A stretch of 64,000 bases of DNA from NCBI GenBank assembly GCA_903861005.1, contig CAIOSP010000146.1, positions 1 to 64,000 on the forward strand, given 5' to 3'. A model generated the notes under the pieces. The model saw only the letters and a program-made list of their open reading frames with translations. It ran no database searches and was not told the origin of the DNA. The translations under genes and the position numbers were made by a program. Below are positions 1-11,295 of this stretch, in pieces (positions within the stretch are counted from its first letter, which is position 1; every line of letters begins with the position of its first letter). Source of the stretch: an uncultured Pseudomonadota bacterium (GTDB lineage: Bacteria > Myxococcota_A > UBA796 > GCA-2862545).

Positions 1-108
1 CCGCCCAGACGGTCCGAACGCAGGTACCCGCGCCACGTAAAGATCAAGATGAGCAACTACCAGCGAAACCGAGGCCGCCGACCTCCGAAAGGGATCGGCG
101 AAGCCTAG
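1..108 (+). CDS. possible C-terminal end of an unrecognised basic protein (partial)
   Basis: The frame starting at base 1 stays open to a TAG and would encode about 35 residues, very rich in Arg and Lys, if a gene enters from outside the window. An internal ATG at base 49 would give only 19 residues. I recognise no family. It may be a real protein tail or chance. Nothing else convincing is seen between here and the tRNA gene at 221. Confidence 0.25.
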   Translation, partial: PPRRSERRYPRHVKIKMSNYQRNRGRRPPKGIGEA

Positions 109-220
109 GAACTGCCCTAAGTGACCGGCATTGCGACTAGGCGTGGTCCCAGCTCGGTCAGGTCGGCCTGGACCCTTTGGTCGCGCAGCGGGCGCCCGCG
201 CACAGCGTTAGATGCGTGGT

Positions 221-320
221 GGCAGGTCGCGCCAGGCTGGTGCCGGTCCCGGTCTTCAAAACCGTGTGGAGCCCTTCGGAAGGAGGACTCGGTGGGTTCG
301 ATCCCCATGGCCTGCCGCCA
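221..320 (+). tRNA. selC: tRNA-Sec (anticodon UCA)
   Basis: This 100-nt gene folds as a selenocysteine tRNA. The first eight bases (GGCAGGTC) pair over 8 bp, with one G-U, with GGCCTGCC near the 3' end; 8 bp is the bacterial tRNA-Sec length, against 7 in ordinary tRNAs. The D arm GCGCC/GGTGC can extend to 6 bp. The anticodon loop CTTCAAA at 254-260 carries TCA at 256-258. A long variable arm of roughly 25 nt contains a CCTT/AAGG hairpin. The T arm has loop TTCGATC, and the 3' end is G-CCA, encoded in the DNA. It reads UGA as selenocysteine with SelA/SelB, whose genes are not in this window. The anticodon stem has one apparent C-T mismatch. Its presence implies the genome encodes selenoproteins. 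Confidence 0.93.
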
Positions 321-451
321 CACCCGTTCGTCCTCCACGCCGGGCGCGCCACGGTTGGCGTCCGCGGCTCTGAATGCGGGGCTCGCTGCACAAGGCACCC
401 GCGTGCACGGCACGAGACGTGCAGGGCGGCCCGACACCGTAGAGGCGCGCC

Positions 452-1132
452 ATGAGGTCCGTCGCCGCGATCTTCGTCCTCACCACCGCGTGCACATGCG
501 CCTTGGGCCAGCGGGCGGTGTTTTATGGTGGCGGCGATGTGTCCGTGACGCTCGCGCCCGTCGACCCAGGCGCGCCGCACGGCAGCTTCCAGACCACGGG
601 CGCGACGACCGAAGGGTTCGCCAATTTCGGGGAAGGCCTGGGCGCGGTGACTCAAGGGGCGATCGAACTTGGCGTGGCCCAGGCCGCGATGCGCACGTCC
701 ACGATCGCGAGCGACGCGTGGGAGGTTCAGGCCTCGTTCCTGGTCCCGGCCGACGCGAACCCACTGGATGGGTGCGGCGGCGAAGCGGAGTGGCTCGCCG
801 TGCGCTTGTGGGGCGACAAAGACGAAGCCGACCACGCGGTGCAGTTTGGCGTACGCAGCGTGACCGACACCGCCACCGTCGCCACGTTGGACACGTCGCC
901 CCGCGTGACGCGTAAGGGCGTAGGGACGCTCGAGACGGACGAAGCGAGCCGGTTCCCGTTGTCGGGGACGTTCCGGACCCGCGGGGAGACCTGGTCGTCG
1001 GGAAAGCGGCGCTGCGCCGACGGTGACTTGGGCGTGAGCGACATCGAACTCACATGGGCCTTCGATCCTGAGGTCCAGGTGGTCGTCGAGACGTGCAAGC
1101 CCACGACGACGATGCAGATCGACCTGTTCTAG
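452..1132 (+). CDS. secreted protein of unknown function
   Basis: A 226-residue protein with a clear N-terminal signal peptide (positive start, hydrophobic to about residue 18, then Gln-Arg) and no other membrane segment. The two cysteines of the signal region do not form a good lipobox, so it is more likely freely exported. The rest is predicted beta-rich, with several Cys (DGCGG, KRRCADG, ETCKP) that could form disulfides outside the cytoplasm. An AGAGG lies upstream of the ATG. It lies about 130 bp downstream of the tRNA-Sec gene on the same strand, but no functional link is evident and it has no in-frame UGA. I do not recognise the family. Confidence 0.75.
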   Translation: MRSVAAIFVLTTACTCALGQRAVFYGGGDVSVTLAPVDPGAPHGSFQTTGATTEGFANFGEGLGAVTQGAIELGVAQAAMRTSTIASDAWEVQASFLVPADANPLDGCGGEAEWLAVRLWGDKDEADHAVQFGVRSVTDTATVATLDTSPRVTRKGVGTLETDEASRFPLSGTFRTRGETWSSGKRRCADGDLGVSDIELTWAFDPEVQVVVETCKPTTTMQIDLF

Positions 1133-1190
1133 GCAGGTCTCGGGTCTTGAGGACGGACCGGTGACGCGCCAATCGCGTCAACCCCGGCGC

Positions 1191-2605
1191 CTAGACGTCG
1201 CGCCGCACGTAGTCGAAGTCCGCGGGCATCTTGTTGATCCCGCGCTTGGGCGCGGCGATCCAGTTCGCGACCTTCCCGTGGTCGAACACGCCGTGCATCA
1301 GGCTCGTGACGTAGGCGCGGTCGGCGTCGGTCGGCAGCCACTCAGTCTTTCGGGCCTCGAACTCGCCGGCGGAGATCAGGTTGCCCTCGAAGTCGAAGGG
1401 CAGACCCGCGTAGAGGCCCTGGCGGCGGAAGAAGCGGGGGTTCGGCAGGCGGACGCGGAAGGTGGTCCCGACCTCCTCCATCGCGCGGTTCCAGCGCACG
1501 ACGACCTTCTCCGCGTCCTCGATGTACGCGTTGCGGAGCAGCTCGTTCATGGCGTTGCGCACGGGCACGTCCTGGTCGACCAGGCGGCCGTCGACCGGCG
1601 TGGACATGCGGTAGGTCCCGGTCAGCGCCACGTGGTCGATGTCCAGCTCCTCCTCGCGGTAGCGACCCTTGATGCCGGACGCGAAGAAGTTCGCCGCGTT
1701 GGACGAGACCTCGCTGCCGAACAGGTCGATCGAATAGCTGAACCAATACGTGATGTACTTCTGGATAGTGGCGAAATCAACGCCACCATGCTTGCGTACG
1801 TCGCCGTTCGGATCCAGGCGCTCCAGCTCGGCGGCGCGCTCCAAGACACGGCGCACGCCGTCCTCGCCGACCGACAGGTGGTGGGCCTCTTCGGTGAGCA
1901 TGAAGCGGCAGGTGCGCGACAGCGGATCGAAGCCGGACTCGGCCAGCGCCGCCAGCTGGTACTTGCCGTCGCGGTCGGTGAACGTGGTGAAGCAGAAGAA
2001 GGTCAGCCAGTCCACGCAGGGCTGGTTGAACGCGTCGAGGATGCGGGGGTTGTCCGGATCCCCGGCGCGGCGGGCGAGCAGGGCGTCGGCCTCCTCGCGG
2101 CCGTCACGGCCAAAGTGGCGGTGCAGCAGGTAGACCATGGCCCAGAGGTGGCGGCCTTCCTCGACGTTCACCTGGAACAGGTTGCGCAGATCGTAGAGCG
2201 ACGGCGCGGTCGCGCCCAGGCGGCGCTGCTGCTCCACGCTGGCGGGCTCGGTGTCGGCCTGGGTGACGATGATGCGCTGCAGCGCGTTGCGGTGCTCGCC
2301 GGGGACGTCCTGCCAGACGGGCTCGCCCTTGTGATCGCCGAACGCGATGCGGCGGTCCGGGACGGCGTCGGCCAGGAAGATGCCCCAGCGGTACTCGGGC
2401 ATCTTCACAAAGCCGAACTGGGCCCAGCCGCCGGGCTCGGTGGAGATGGCGGTGCGCAGGTAGACGTCGTCGGCCTGCCAGCCGTCCGGGCCCATGTCGC
2501 CCCACCAGTCGAGGAACGCGGGCTGCCACTGCTCCAGCGCGCGCTGCAGGCGCTTGTCCGAGGACAGGTCGACGTTGTTCGGGATGCGCTCGGAGTAGTC
2601 GATGC

Positions 2606-2609
<4 letters not shown>
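1191..2609 (-). CDS. boxB: benzoyl-CoA 2,3-epoxidase, oxygenase subunit BoxB
   Basis: Diiron oxygenase component that, with the reductase BoxA, epoxidises benzoyl-CoA with O2 in aerobic benzoate breakdown. At 472 residues it has the family's full length. The N-terminus (MSIDYSERIPNNVDL), the NVEEGRHLW segment with its E-x-x-H pair near residues 151-154 and the TEEAHH segment near 240 match the iron-binding helices known for BoxB, and the C-terminus ends in the family-typical WIA-P-RGIN pattern. The ATG chosen overlaps the boxC stop (ATGA), indicating translational coupling; an ATG four codons upstream is less likely. No boxA, benzoate-CoA ligase or boxD is visible nearby, so reductase and ligase must be encoded elsewhere. 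Confidence 0.95.
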
Positions 2610-4261
<1,652 letters not shown>

Positions 4262-4386
4262 CGGGGCGACCTCTGTGGGGCGGGGATTGGGACGGCTAGC
4301 CGGTCGGGTCGGGCTTGGCACGAACGCGGCCACCGACGCGGTCGCGTGCTACTTGGGAGGGCGGTCCACCTGACGCGGAGCACCTC

Positions 4387-4935
4387 ATGATGGAGAAGCT
4401 TGCCGGCCTCATCGAGCGGCTGCGCGCCTGGGACGCCGCCGCCGCGCGCAACACGCTCGATCACTTCGAGCGCGTACACGGCCTGGATCACGAGCCCGCC
4501 GTGGTGCGCTCCGGCACCATCGCCGACGTGCAGGACGCGCTCAAGCCGCGCGGTCGGCCGGTGATCGAGCACCACTGGGCCACGTGGTGCGAGCCTTGCC
4601 TGGACGAGCTCCCCCAGATCCAGGCGATCGAGGCGGCGGTGCGCGGTCGTGCGGACGTGATCGGCGTGTCGTGGGAGCGCTTCACCGACGATCGCGGCGC
4701 GGAGGCGGCGGTCGAGAAGGTCGCCAAGTTCATGGCGTCACGCGGGCTCACGTTCCGCACCATCGTCGTGGACAACGTCCCGGACGACTTGATGGTCGAG
4801 CTGGATCTGCCCGCGACCACCATCCCCCAAACCCGCGTCTACGACGCGCGCGGCGTCGTCATCGGCGCCTTCCCCGAGCCGCTCGACCTTGAGACCGCGG
4901 CCCAGGTGCGTGCGCTGGTCGGCGTCCTCAACTGA
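4387..4935 (+). CDS. cytoplasmic TlpA-like thioredoxin-fold protein
   Basis: A 182-residue protein. After an N-terminal helical stretch of about 50 residues, a thioredoxin-fold domain carries the active-site motif WCEPC (Cys68 and Cys71), a TlpA-like WATWC context, and a cis-Pro region (TTIPQT). There is no signal peptide or membrane anchor, unlike most TlpA/ResA proteins, so it probably acts on cytoplasmic or unexported substrates, or as a peroxiredoxin-like reductant. GGAG lies 6 bases before the ATG; a second ATG follows immediately. It is divergent from boxC and 11 bases upstream of the Hint-like gene, with which it probably forms an operon. Confidence 0.8.
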   Translation: MMEKLAGLIERLRAWDAAAARNTLDHFERVHGLDHEPAVVRSGTIADVQDALKPRGRPVIEHHWATWCEPCLDELPQIQAIEAAVRGRADVIGVSWERFTDDRGAEAAVEKVAKFMASRGLTFRTIVVDNVPDDLMVELDLPATTIPQTRVYDARGVVIGAFPEPLDLETAAQVRALVGVLN

Positions 4936-4946
4936 CAGGAGGGCCC

Positions 4947-5390
4947 ATGCCCGTCGCGTTCGGCTTCATCGCGGGGACCAAGGTCATCACCTCAGACGGC
5001 GCAGTGGACATCGAGTCCCTGGGTGTCGGTGATCGGGTCGTCGCCTGGGATCTCTCGTCGTCCAAGGCCGTGTCTCGCACGGTGGCCGCGGTGTGGTCCG
5101 AGCCCGTCGACCAGCTGGTCGCGGTGGACGGTGGCGAGGTCCTGCTCGTGGGCACCACGCCGGGGACTGCCGTTTGGGACGCGTTCGAGGGCACCTTTCG
5201 CGGGGCGGGGAGCCTGTCGACGGCTGGCGAGCTGCTGGTGTGGGACGGCCCCGACACCCACGTGGTGCCGATCGACGATCTGCCGGAGCGCGCCGCCGAT
5301 GGCGCCAAGGTCTGGCACCTGACGCTGGACGGCGACGAGGGGACCTTCTTCGCGGATCGTGTGCTCGTGCGGCACCGGGAGTCCATGTGA
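4947..5390 (+). CDS. stand-alone Hint (hedgehog/intein)-like domain lacking catalytic residues
   Basis: The 147-residue protein is essentially one Hint-like domain. The start FIAGTKVITSDG, the middle IESLGVGDRVVAWD, and the end TFFADRVLVRHRE match the usual C-F-x-A-G-T-x-V, I-x-x-L-x-V-G-D and GT-x-F-V-x-x-x-VLVHN blocks. The catalytic Cys of block A is Gly6, the TxxH of block B reads T-P-G-T, and the terminal His-Asn is replaced by Arg-His. It should therefore not splice or cleave itself. A strong AGGAGG precedes the ATG. The stop overlaps the GTG start of the next gene (GTGA). Hint homology is inferred from motif spacing only; function is unknown. Confidence 0.6.
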   Translation: MPVAFGFIAGTKVITSDGAVDIESLGVGDRVVAWDLSSSKAVSRTVAAVWSEPVDQLVAVDGGEVLLVGTTPGTAVWDAFEGTFRGAGSLSTAGELLVWDGPDTHVVPIDDLPERAADGAKVWHLTLDGDEGTFFADRVLVRHRESM

Positions 5391-7168
5391 GGGCGTGGGC
5401 GCTTGTGCTCCTCGTCGGCTGCGCGCACGGGGCGGGGCCGGTTGTGCCGGATCGACAGGACCCGATGCGCGCCGCGGCCGGCATCCAGGACCCGACCTTT
5501 CGCGCGCTGCTGATCAATCAGTGGACTTGGACCATGCGCCACTCGCCGGAGTGGGCCACCGCGCTCGGTGAGCACGCCATGGACGATCAGGTCTCGGCCC
5601 GGTCTGTCGCGTCCGCCGAGCAAGGCAAAGAGGCCCGCGAAGGCTTCCTGGGTCGCGCCAAGGCGCTGTCGGGGACGCTGGCTGACGCACGCGACGCCAT
5701 GTTCCTCGACGTGTTCGTCCAGACGATCCAGTCGCAGGTGGACACGGCGGTCTGCCACGATGAGTCGTGGAGCTTCTCGCCGCGCATGAACCCGATGGGC
5801 GATCTGTTCGACGCCGTCGAGCTCCAGCCGGTGGAGAATGACGCGCAGGCCGAGGCGCTGCTGCGTCGCCTGACGGCGTTTCGCGGCGCGCTCGCCGATC
5901 ATCAGGCGGCGCTGAAGGAAGGGCTGGAGCAGGGGCGGGTGGTGAACCGCACATCGGCCGAGCGCACGCTCGCCATGGTCGACGCGCAGCTCGCCAAGCC
6001 CACCGGCGACTGGTCCTTCGTGAACAAGGGGCCGACCAAGCCGGGCGCCGCGCCGATCCCGGAGTGGCCTGGCCGCCTGCACGCGGCGATCGACGGCACG
6101 CTTCGACCCGCGCTGACCGAGTATGGCGCCTTCCTGCGCGACATCATCGTGCCTGCAGCCCGCCCCGACGATCAGCCGGGCCTCTCGGGGCTGTCCGACA
6201 TGCAGGGCTGCTACGCCGCGCTGGTCCGCCACTACGTCACCCGCGACCTGTCGCCGACGGAACTCCATCAGACCGGCCTCGACCAGATGGCCAAGGTGCA
6301 CGCCGAGATCGCCAACGTGGGCGAGCGGGTGTTTGGCACCCGCGACGTGCCCACCATCCTGGCCCGGCTGCGCGATGATCCGTCCCTGCGCTTCACCAAC
6401 GCGGACGAGATCGTCGCGTCTGCCACCACCGCGCTCGCGCGCGCGCAAGGCGCGGTGCCGCGCGTGTTCGGGCATCTCCCCAAGACCCCGTGCGACGTCC
6501 AGGTGATCCCCGACTACGCCGCGCCCTACACGACGATCGCCTACTACCAGCAGCCCAACCCGGACGGCTCCAAGCAGGGCAGCTACTTTGTGAACACCTA
6601 CGAGCCGTCCACCCGCGCGCGCTTTGAGTCGGAGGTCCTGGCCTTTCATGAGTCGGTGCCGGGTCACCACCTACAGATCGCCACCGCCTACGAGCTGCCG
6701 GCGGCGCCCGCTTTCCACCGCTACGACGGGGCCACGGCGTTTGTGGAGGGGTGGGGGCTCTACAGCGAGCGGCTGGCCGACGAGCTCGGTCTGTATTCGT
6801 CAGATCTCACCCGGCTCGGCATGCTGTCGTTCGACGCGTGGCGAGCGGCGAGACTCGTTGTGGATACGGGACTTCACGCACAGGGTTGGAGCCGGGCGCA
6901 GGCCGAATCCTACCTCCGCGACAACACCGCGCTCGCCGAGCAGAACGTGGTGAACGAGGTCGACCGCTACGTCACATGGCCGGGTCAGGCGCTGGCGTAC
7001 AAGACCGGTCAAATCGAGATCTTGGCGCTTCGGGATGAGGCGGAGGCGCGGCTCGGTGACCGCTTCAACTTGTCCGCCTTCCATGACGTGATCCTGGGCG
7101 AGGGCGCGCTCCCGCTCGACGTCCTTCGTGCCCGTGTGGAGCGCTGGATCGCCGCCTCCGGTGGGTGA
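5387..7168 (+). CDS. DUF885 family putative metallopeptidase lipoprotein
   Basis: A 593-residue DUF885 protein, a family of bacterial exported zinc-peptidase-like enzymes related to the gluzincins. The signature H-E-S-V-P-G-H-H lies at residues 421-428, and downstream a TAFVEGWGLYSE segment matches the family. Starting at the GTG that overlaps the upstream stop gives the N-terminus VRAWALVLLVGC, a short lipoprotein signal with lipobox LVGC; starts further upstream would run through the Hint gene. It is therefore probably lipid-anchored in the envelope. It is translationally coupled to the Hint-like protein. Substrate unknown. Confidence 0.88.
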   Translation: MRAWALVLLVGCAHGAGPVVPDRQDPMRAAAGIQDPTFRALLINQWTWTMRHSPEWATALGEHAMDDQVSARSVASAEQGKEAREGFLGRAKALSGTLADARDAMFLDVFVQTIQSQVDTAVCHDESWSFSPRMNPMGDLFDAVELQPVENDAQAEALLRRLTAFRGALADHQAALKEGLEQGRVVNRTSAERTLAMVDAQLAKPTGDWSFVNKGPTKPGAAPIPEWPGRLHAAIDGTLRPALTEYGAFLRDIIVPAARPDDQPGLSGLSDMQGCYAALVRHYVTRDLSPTELHQTGLDQMAKVHAEIANVGERVFGTRDVPTILARLRDDPSLRFTNADEIVASATTALARAQGAVPRVFGHLPKTPCDVQVIPDYAAPYTTIAYYQQPNPDGSKQGSYFVNTYEPSTRARFESEVLAFHESVPGHHLQIATAYELPAAPAFHRYDGATAFVEGWGLYSERLADELGLYSSDLTRLGMLSFDAWRAARLVVDTGLHAQGWSRAQAESYLRDNTALAEQNVVNEVDRYVTWPGQALAYKTGQIEILALRDEAEARLGDRFNLSAFHDVILGEGALPLDVLRARVERWIAASGG

Positions 7169-7204
7169 AGGCGGGCAGGGAACGCATTACGGACCGTCTG
7201 CTTT

Positions 7205-7230
7205 TCCGGTGGCGTGCGCTGACCACCGGA
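7205..7230 (+). promoter_or_regulatory. perfect hairpin in the sucA leader
   Basis: TCCGGTGG and CCACCGGA form a perfect 8-bp stem around a 10-base loop in the short gap between the DUF885 gene and sucA, ending 3 bases before the TGAGG that looks like the sucA ribosome binding site. There is no T-run, so it is not a classical terminator. It could be a protein-binding operator, an mRNA-stability or processing element separating the two genes, or a structure tuning sucA initiation. Role is inference only. Confidence 0.4.
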
Positions 7231-7244
7231 TCCTGAGGCCTCCT

Positions 7245-10082
7245 TTGCTTTCTCCGAGCCTTCTTACCGGCGAGAACGCCGCTTTTCTCGATGAGCAGTA
7301 CAACCTCTGGCTGACCAGTCCGGACAGCGTCGACGCCAGCTGGCGCGCGTTCTTCGACGGCATGCGTGACGGCTCGGTCGACGAGGGCGCGTTTGTGCCC
7401 GCCGCACCTGACCGCCGCAGCATCTTCGCCAGCGCGTCTTCGTCGGTGGCGGTGGACGCGAGCAGCGCGCTGCGCATCGCCGTCCGCCAGACCGCGGTCG
7501 TGCAGTACATCAACGCGTGGCGCGTCCGCGGTCACTTCCGCGCGGACGTCGATCCGCTCGGTCGTCAGGCCAAGCGCGTGCACCCCGAGATCACCATCGA
7601 GCACTACGGCCTGAACGACGGGGACCTGGACGCGCGCGTCCCGACGGCCCCGATGTACGGCATGCCGGCGGTGGCGACCATCCGCCAGATCCGCGAGCGC
7701 CTGGCCATGGTCTACGGCGGCAGCATCGGCGCCGAGTTCATGAACATCGACGACCTGGACCAGAAGCACTGGGTCCTCAAGCGCCTGGAGGAGCTGCCGG
7801 ATCAGCAGGTCCTCACCGTCGAAGAAGAGCGCCGCATCCTGCGCAAGCTCGCGGACGCCGAGTCTTTTGAGCAGATGCTGCACACGCGCTTCCCGGGCAC
7901 CAAGCGCTTCTCGTTGGAGGGCGGCGAGACGCTCATCCCGCTGCTCGACCTGATGATCACCCGCGGCCGACGCAACGGCGTGCGCGAGATCGTCATCGGC
8001 ATGCCGCACCGCGGCCGCCTCAACGTGCTGGCGAACACGCTGGAGAAGCCTGTGCGCGCCATCGTCGAGGAGTTCCAGGACTTCCGCATGCCCACCCAGG
8101 GCACCGGCGACGTGAAGTACCACCTGGGCTACAGCTCGGACGTGCAGACCGTGGACGGCGAGACGGTCCACCTGTCGCTCACGCCCAACCCGTCGCACCT
8201 GGAGGCGGTGAACGCCGTCGTCGAGGGCCGCGTTCGCGCCAAGCAGGACCTCAACAGCGACCTGCACCGCGACTTCGCGATGGCTGTGCTGATGCACGGC
8301 GACGCCGCGTTCATCGGGCAGGGGTCGGTGGCTGAGACCCTTCAGCTGTCTGAGCTCGCGGGCTACCGCACCGGCGGCACGCTCCACCTGATCGTGAACA
8401 ACCAGATCGGCTTCACCACCGACACCCGCGACGCGCGCAGCACGCCCTACGCCACCGACGTGGCGCGTATGCTCGGCGTGCCGATCTTCCACGTGAACGG
8501 CGAAGACCCGCGCGCGGTCGCGGCCGTCGTGCAGATCGCGCTCGACTGGCGCCAGACCTTCCACCGCGACGTCGTCATCGACATGTACTGCTACCGCAAG
8601 CACGGCCACAACGAGGGCGACGAGCCGTCGTTCACGCAGCCGCTCATGTACGAGCAGATCCGCGCCCGGCCGACCCCGCGCCTGAAGTACGCCGCGCGCC
8701 TGGTGGCCGCGGGCCGCATCAGCGCCGCGGAAGCGGAGGCGATCGGCGTCGAGGCGCGCGCCGCGATGGACGCCGAGGCCTCGCAGCCGCTGGCCCCTGA
8801 GGCCAAGCACCCCACGATGAAGAAGGGCGGGGACGAGACGTCTCCGCTGCGCGGACGCTGGGCCCGCTGGCTGGGCGGCCACCCCGACGATCTCGTCCCC
8901 ACGCAGGTCCCGCGGGCCACCCTTCAGCATCTGCTAGAGCGTGTGAACCGCATCCCTGAGGGCTTCACGCCCCACGCGAAGGTTCGTCGCCTGATCGAGA
9001 ACCGCCTGGAGATCGCGCGCGGTGAGCGCCCGGTCGACTGGGCCATGGCCGAGCAGGCCGCGTTCGCGAGCTTGGTGGTCGAGGGCCACCCGGTCCGCCT
9101 GTCCGGTCAGGACAGTGGGCGCGGCACCTTCTCGCACCGTCACGCGGTCTGGACCGACGTGAACAACGGCGCCGAGCACTACCCGCTGCGCGGCATCGCC
9201 GACGATCAAGAGCAGGTCTGGGTCATCGACTCGTCGCTGTCCGAGTTCGCGGTCCTCGCGTTCGAGTATGGCTACACGCTCGACACGCCAGAGACGCTGG
9301 TGCTGTGGGAGGCGCAGTTCGGCGACTTCGCCAACGGCGCGCAGGTGATCGTGGACCAGTTCCTGGCGTCCACCGAGCAGAAGTGGAACCGCCACTCCGG
9401 CTTGGTGATGCTGTTGCCGCATGGCTACGAAGGGCAGGGGCCTGAGCACAGCTCGGCGCGTCTGGAGCGCTTCCTGCTGCTGTGCGCGCAGGAAAACCTC
9501 CAGGTCGCCAACTGCACCACGCCGGCCAATTACTTCCACCTCCTGCGTCGGCAGGTGATCCGCAAGCTGCGCAAGCCGCTGGTGCTCATGAGCCCCAAGA
9601 GCCTGCTGCGCAGCGAGCGCTGCGTGTCCACGCTGGATGATCTGGCGAGCGGCAGCTTCCAGCCGGTCTTCCCGGACGTGCGCAGCCCGGACCCGACCGG
9701 CGTCGAGCGCGTCGTCCTGTGCTCGGGTCACGTCTACTACGACCTGGCCGCCGCATTGGAGTCCATGCCGCCCGCCGAGCAGGCCAAGGTCGCCGTGGTG
9801 CGCGTGGAGATGCTCTACCCGTTCCCGGCCGAGGCCCTGCGCTACATCCTGCGGCCCTACTCGGGCGCCGAGCTGGTGTGGTGCCAAGAGGAGCCCAAGA
9901 ACATGGGCGCCTGGCCGGTCATCTCCGGCTGGATCCGGGACGAGCTTCCCGGGGGTGAGGCGGTGCGGTATGTCGGGCGCTCCGACTCTGCGTCGCCGGC
10001 CACGGGCTCGCACTCCGTCCACAAGCGGGAGCAGACCACGCTCGTGCAGGACGCGCTCACCATCTCGCCTGCGGGCAACTGA
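7245..10082 (+). CDS. sucA: 2-oxoglutarate dehydrogenase E1 component
   Basis: Thiamine-diphosphate enzyme that decarboxylates 2-oxoglutarate and passes the succinyl group to the lipoyl arm of SucB in the TCA cycle. At 945 residues it has full E1o length. The N-terminus (FLDEQYNLWL...DPxSVDASW type) is the E2-binding segment; the ThDP region contains GDAAFIGQG followed by NNQIGFTT; the transketolase-like middle has HRHAVW, and the C-terminal domain ends in the family pattern CQEEPKNMGAW. The TTG start is preceded by TGAGG with 6-base spacing; a CTG four codons upstream is the alternative, and no in-frame ATG or GTG fits better. sucB follows after 23 bases. Confidence 0.97.
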   Translation: MLSPSLLTGENAAFLDEQYNLWLTSPDSVDASWRAFFDGMRDGSVDEGAFVPAAPDRRSIFASASSSVAVDASSALRIAVRQTAVVQYINAWRVRGHFRADVDPLGRQAKRVHPEITIEHYGLNDGDLDARVPTAPMYGMPAVATIRQIRERLAMVYGGSIGAEFMNIDDLDQKHWVLKRLEELPDQQVLTVEEERRILRKLADAESFEQMLHTRFPGTKRFSLEGGETLIPLLDLMITRGRRNGVREIVIGMPHRGRLNVLANTLEKPVRAIVEEFQDFRMPTQGTGDVKYHLGYSSDVQTVDGETVHLSLTPNPSHLEAVNAVVEGRVRAKQDLNSDLHRDFAMAVLMHGDAAFIGQGSVAETLQLSELAGYRTGGTLHLIVNNQIGFTTDTRDARSTPYATDVARMLGVPIFHVNGEDPRAVAAVVQIALDWRQTFHRDVVIDMYCYRKHGHNEGDEPSFTQPLMYEQIRARPTPRLKYAARLVAAGRISAAEAEAIGVEARAAMDAEASQPLAPEAKHPTMKKGGDETSPLRGRWARWLGGHPDDLVPTQVPRATLQHLLERVNRIPEGFTPHAKVRRLIENRLEIARGERPVDWAMAEQAAFASLVVEGHPVRLSGQDSGRGTFSHRHAVWTDVNNGAEHYPLRGIADDQEQVWVIDSSLSEFAVLAFEYGYTLDTPETLVLWEAQFGDFANGAQVIVDQFLASTEQKWNRHSGLVMLLPHGYEGQGPEHSSARLERFLLLCAQENLQVANCTTPANYFHLLRRQVIRKLRKPLVLMSPKSLLRSERCVSTLDDLASGSFQPVFPDVRSPDPTGVERVVLCSGHVYYDLAAALESMPPAEQAKVAVVRVEMLYPFPAEALRYILRPYSGAELVWCQEEPKNMGAWPVISGWIRDELPGGEAVRYVGRSDSASPATGSHSVHKREQTTLVQDALTISPAGN

Positions 10083-10105
10083 ACCACTTCCTCGGAAGGT
10101 CTTGA

Positions 10106-11293
<1,188 letters not shown>

Positions 11294-11295
11294 TC

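Noticed and set aside
4928-6670. 580-codon open frame antisense to the Hint-like and DUF885 genes
   Set aside because: It is antisense to the DUF885 gene and rich in Arg/Gly/Leu/Val without motif structure; the plus strand has the HExxPGHH family motif.
7065-8930. 621-codon open frame antisense to sucA
   Set aside because: sucA is certain by motifs; the antisense frame is a GC-skew shadow.
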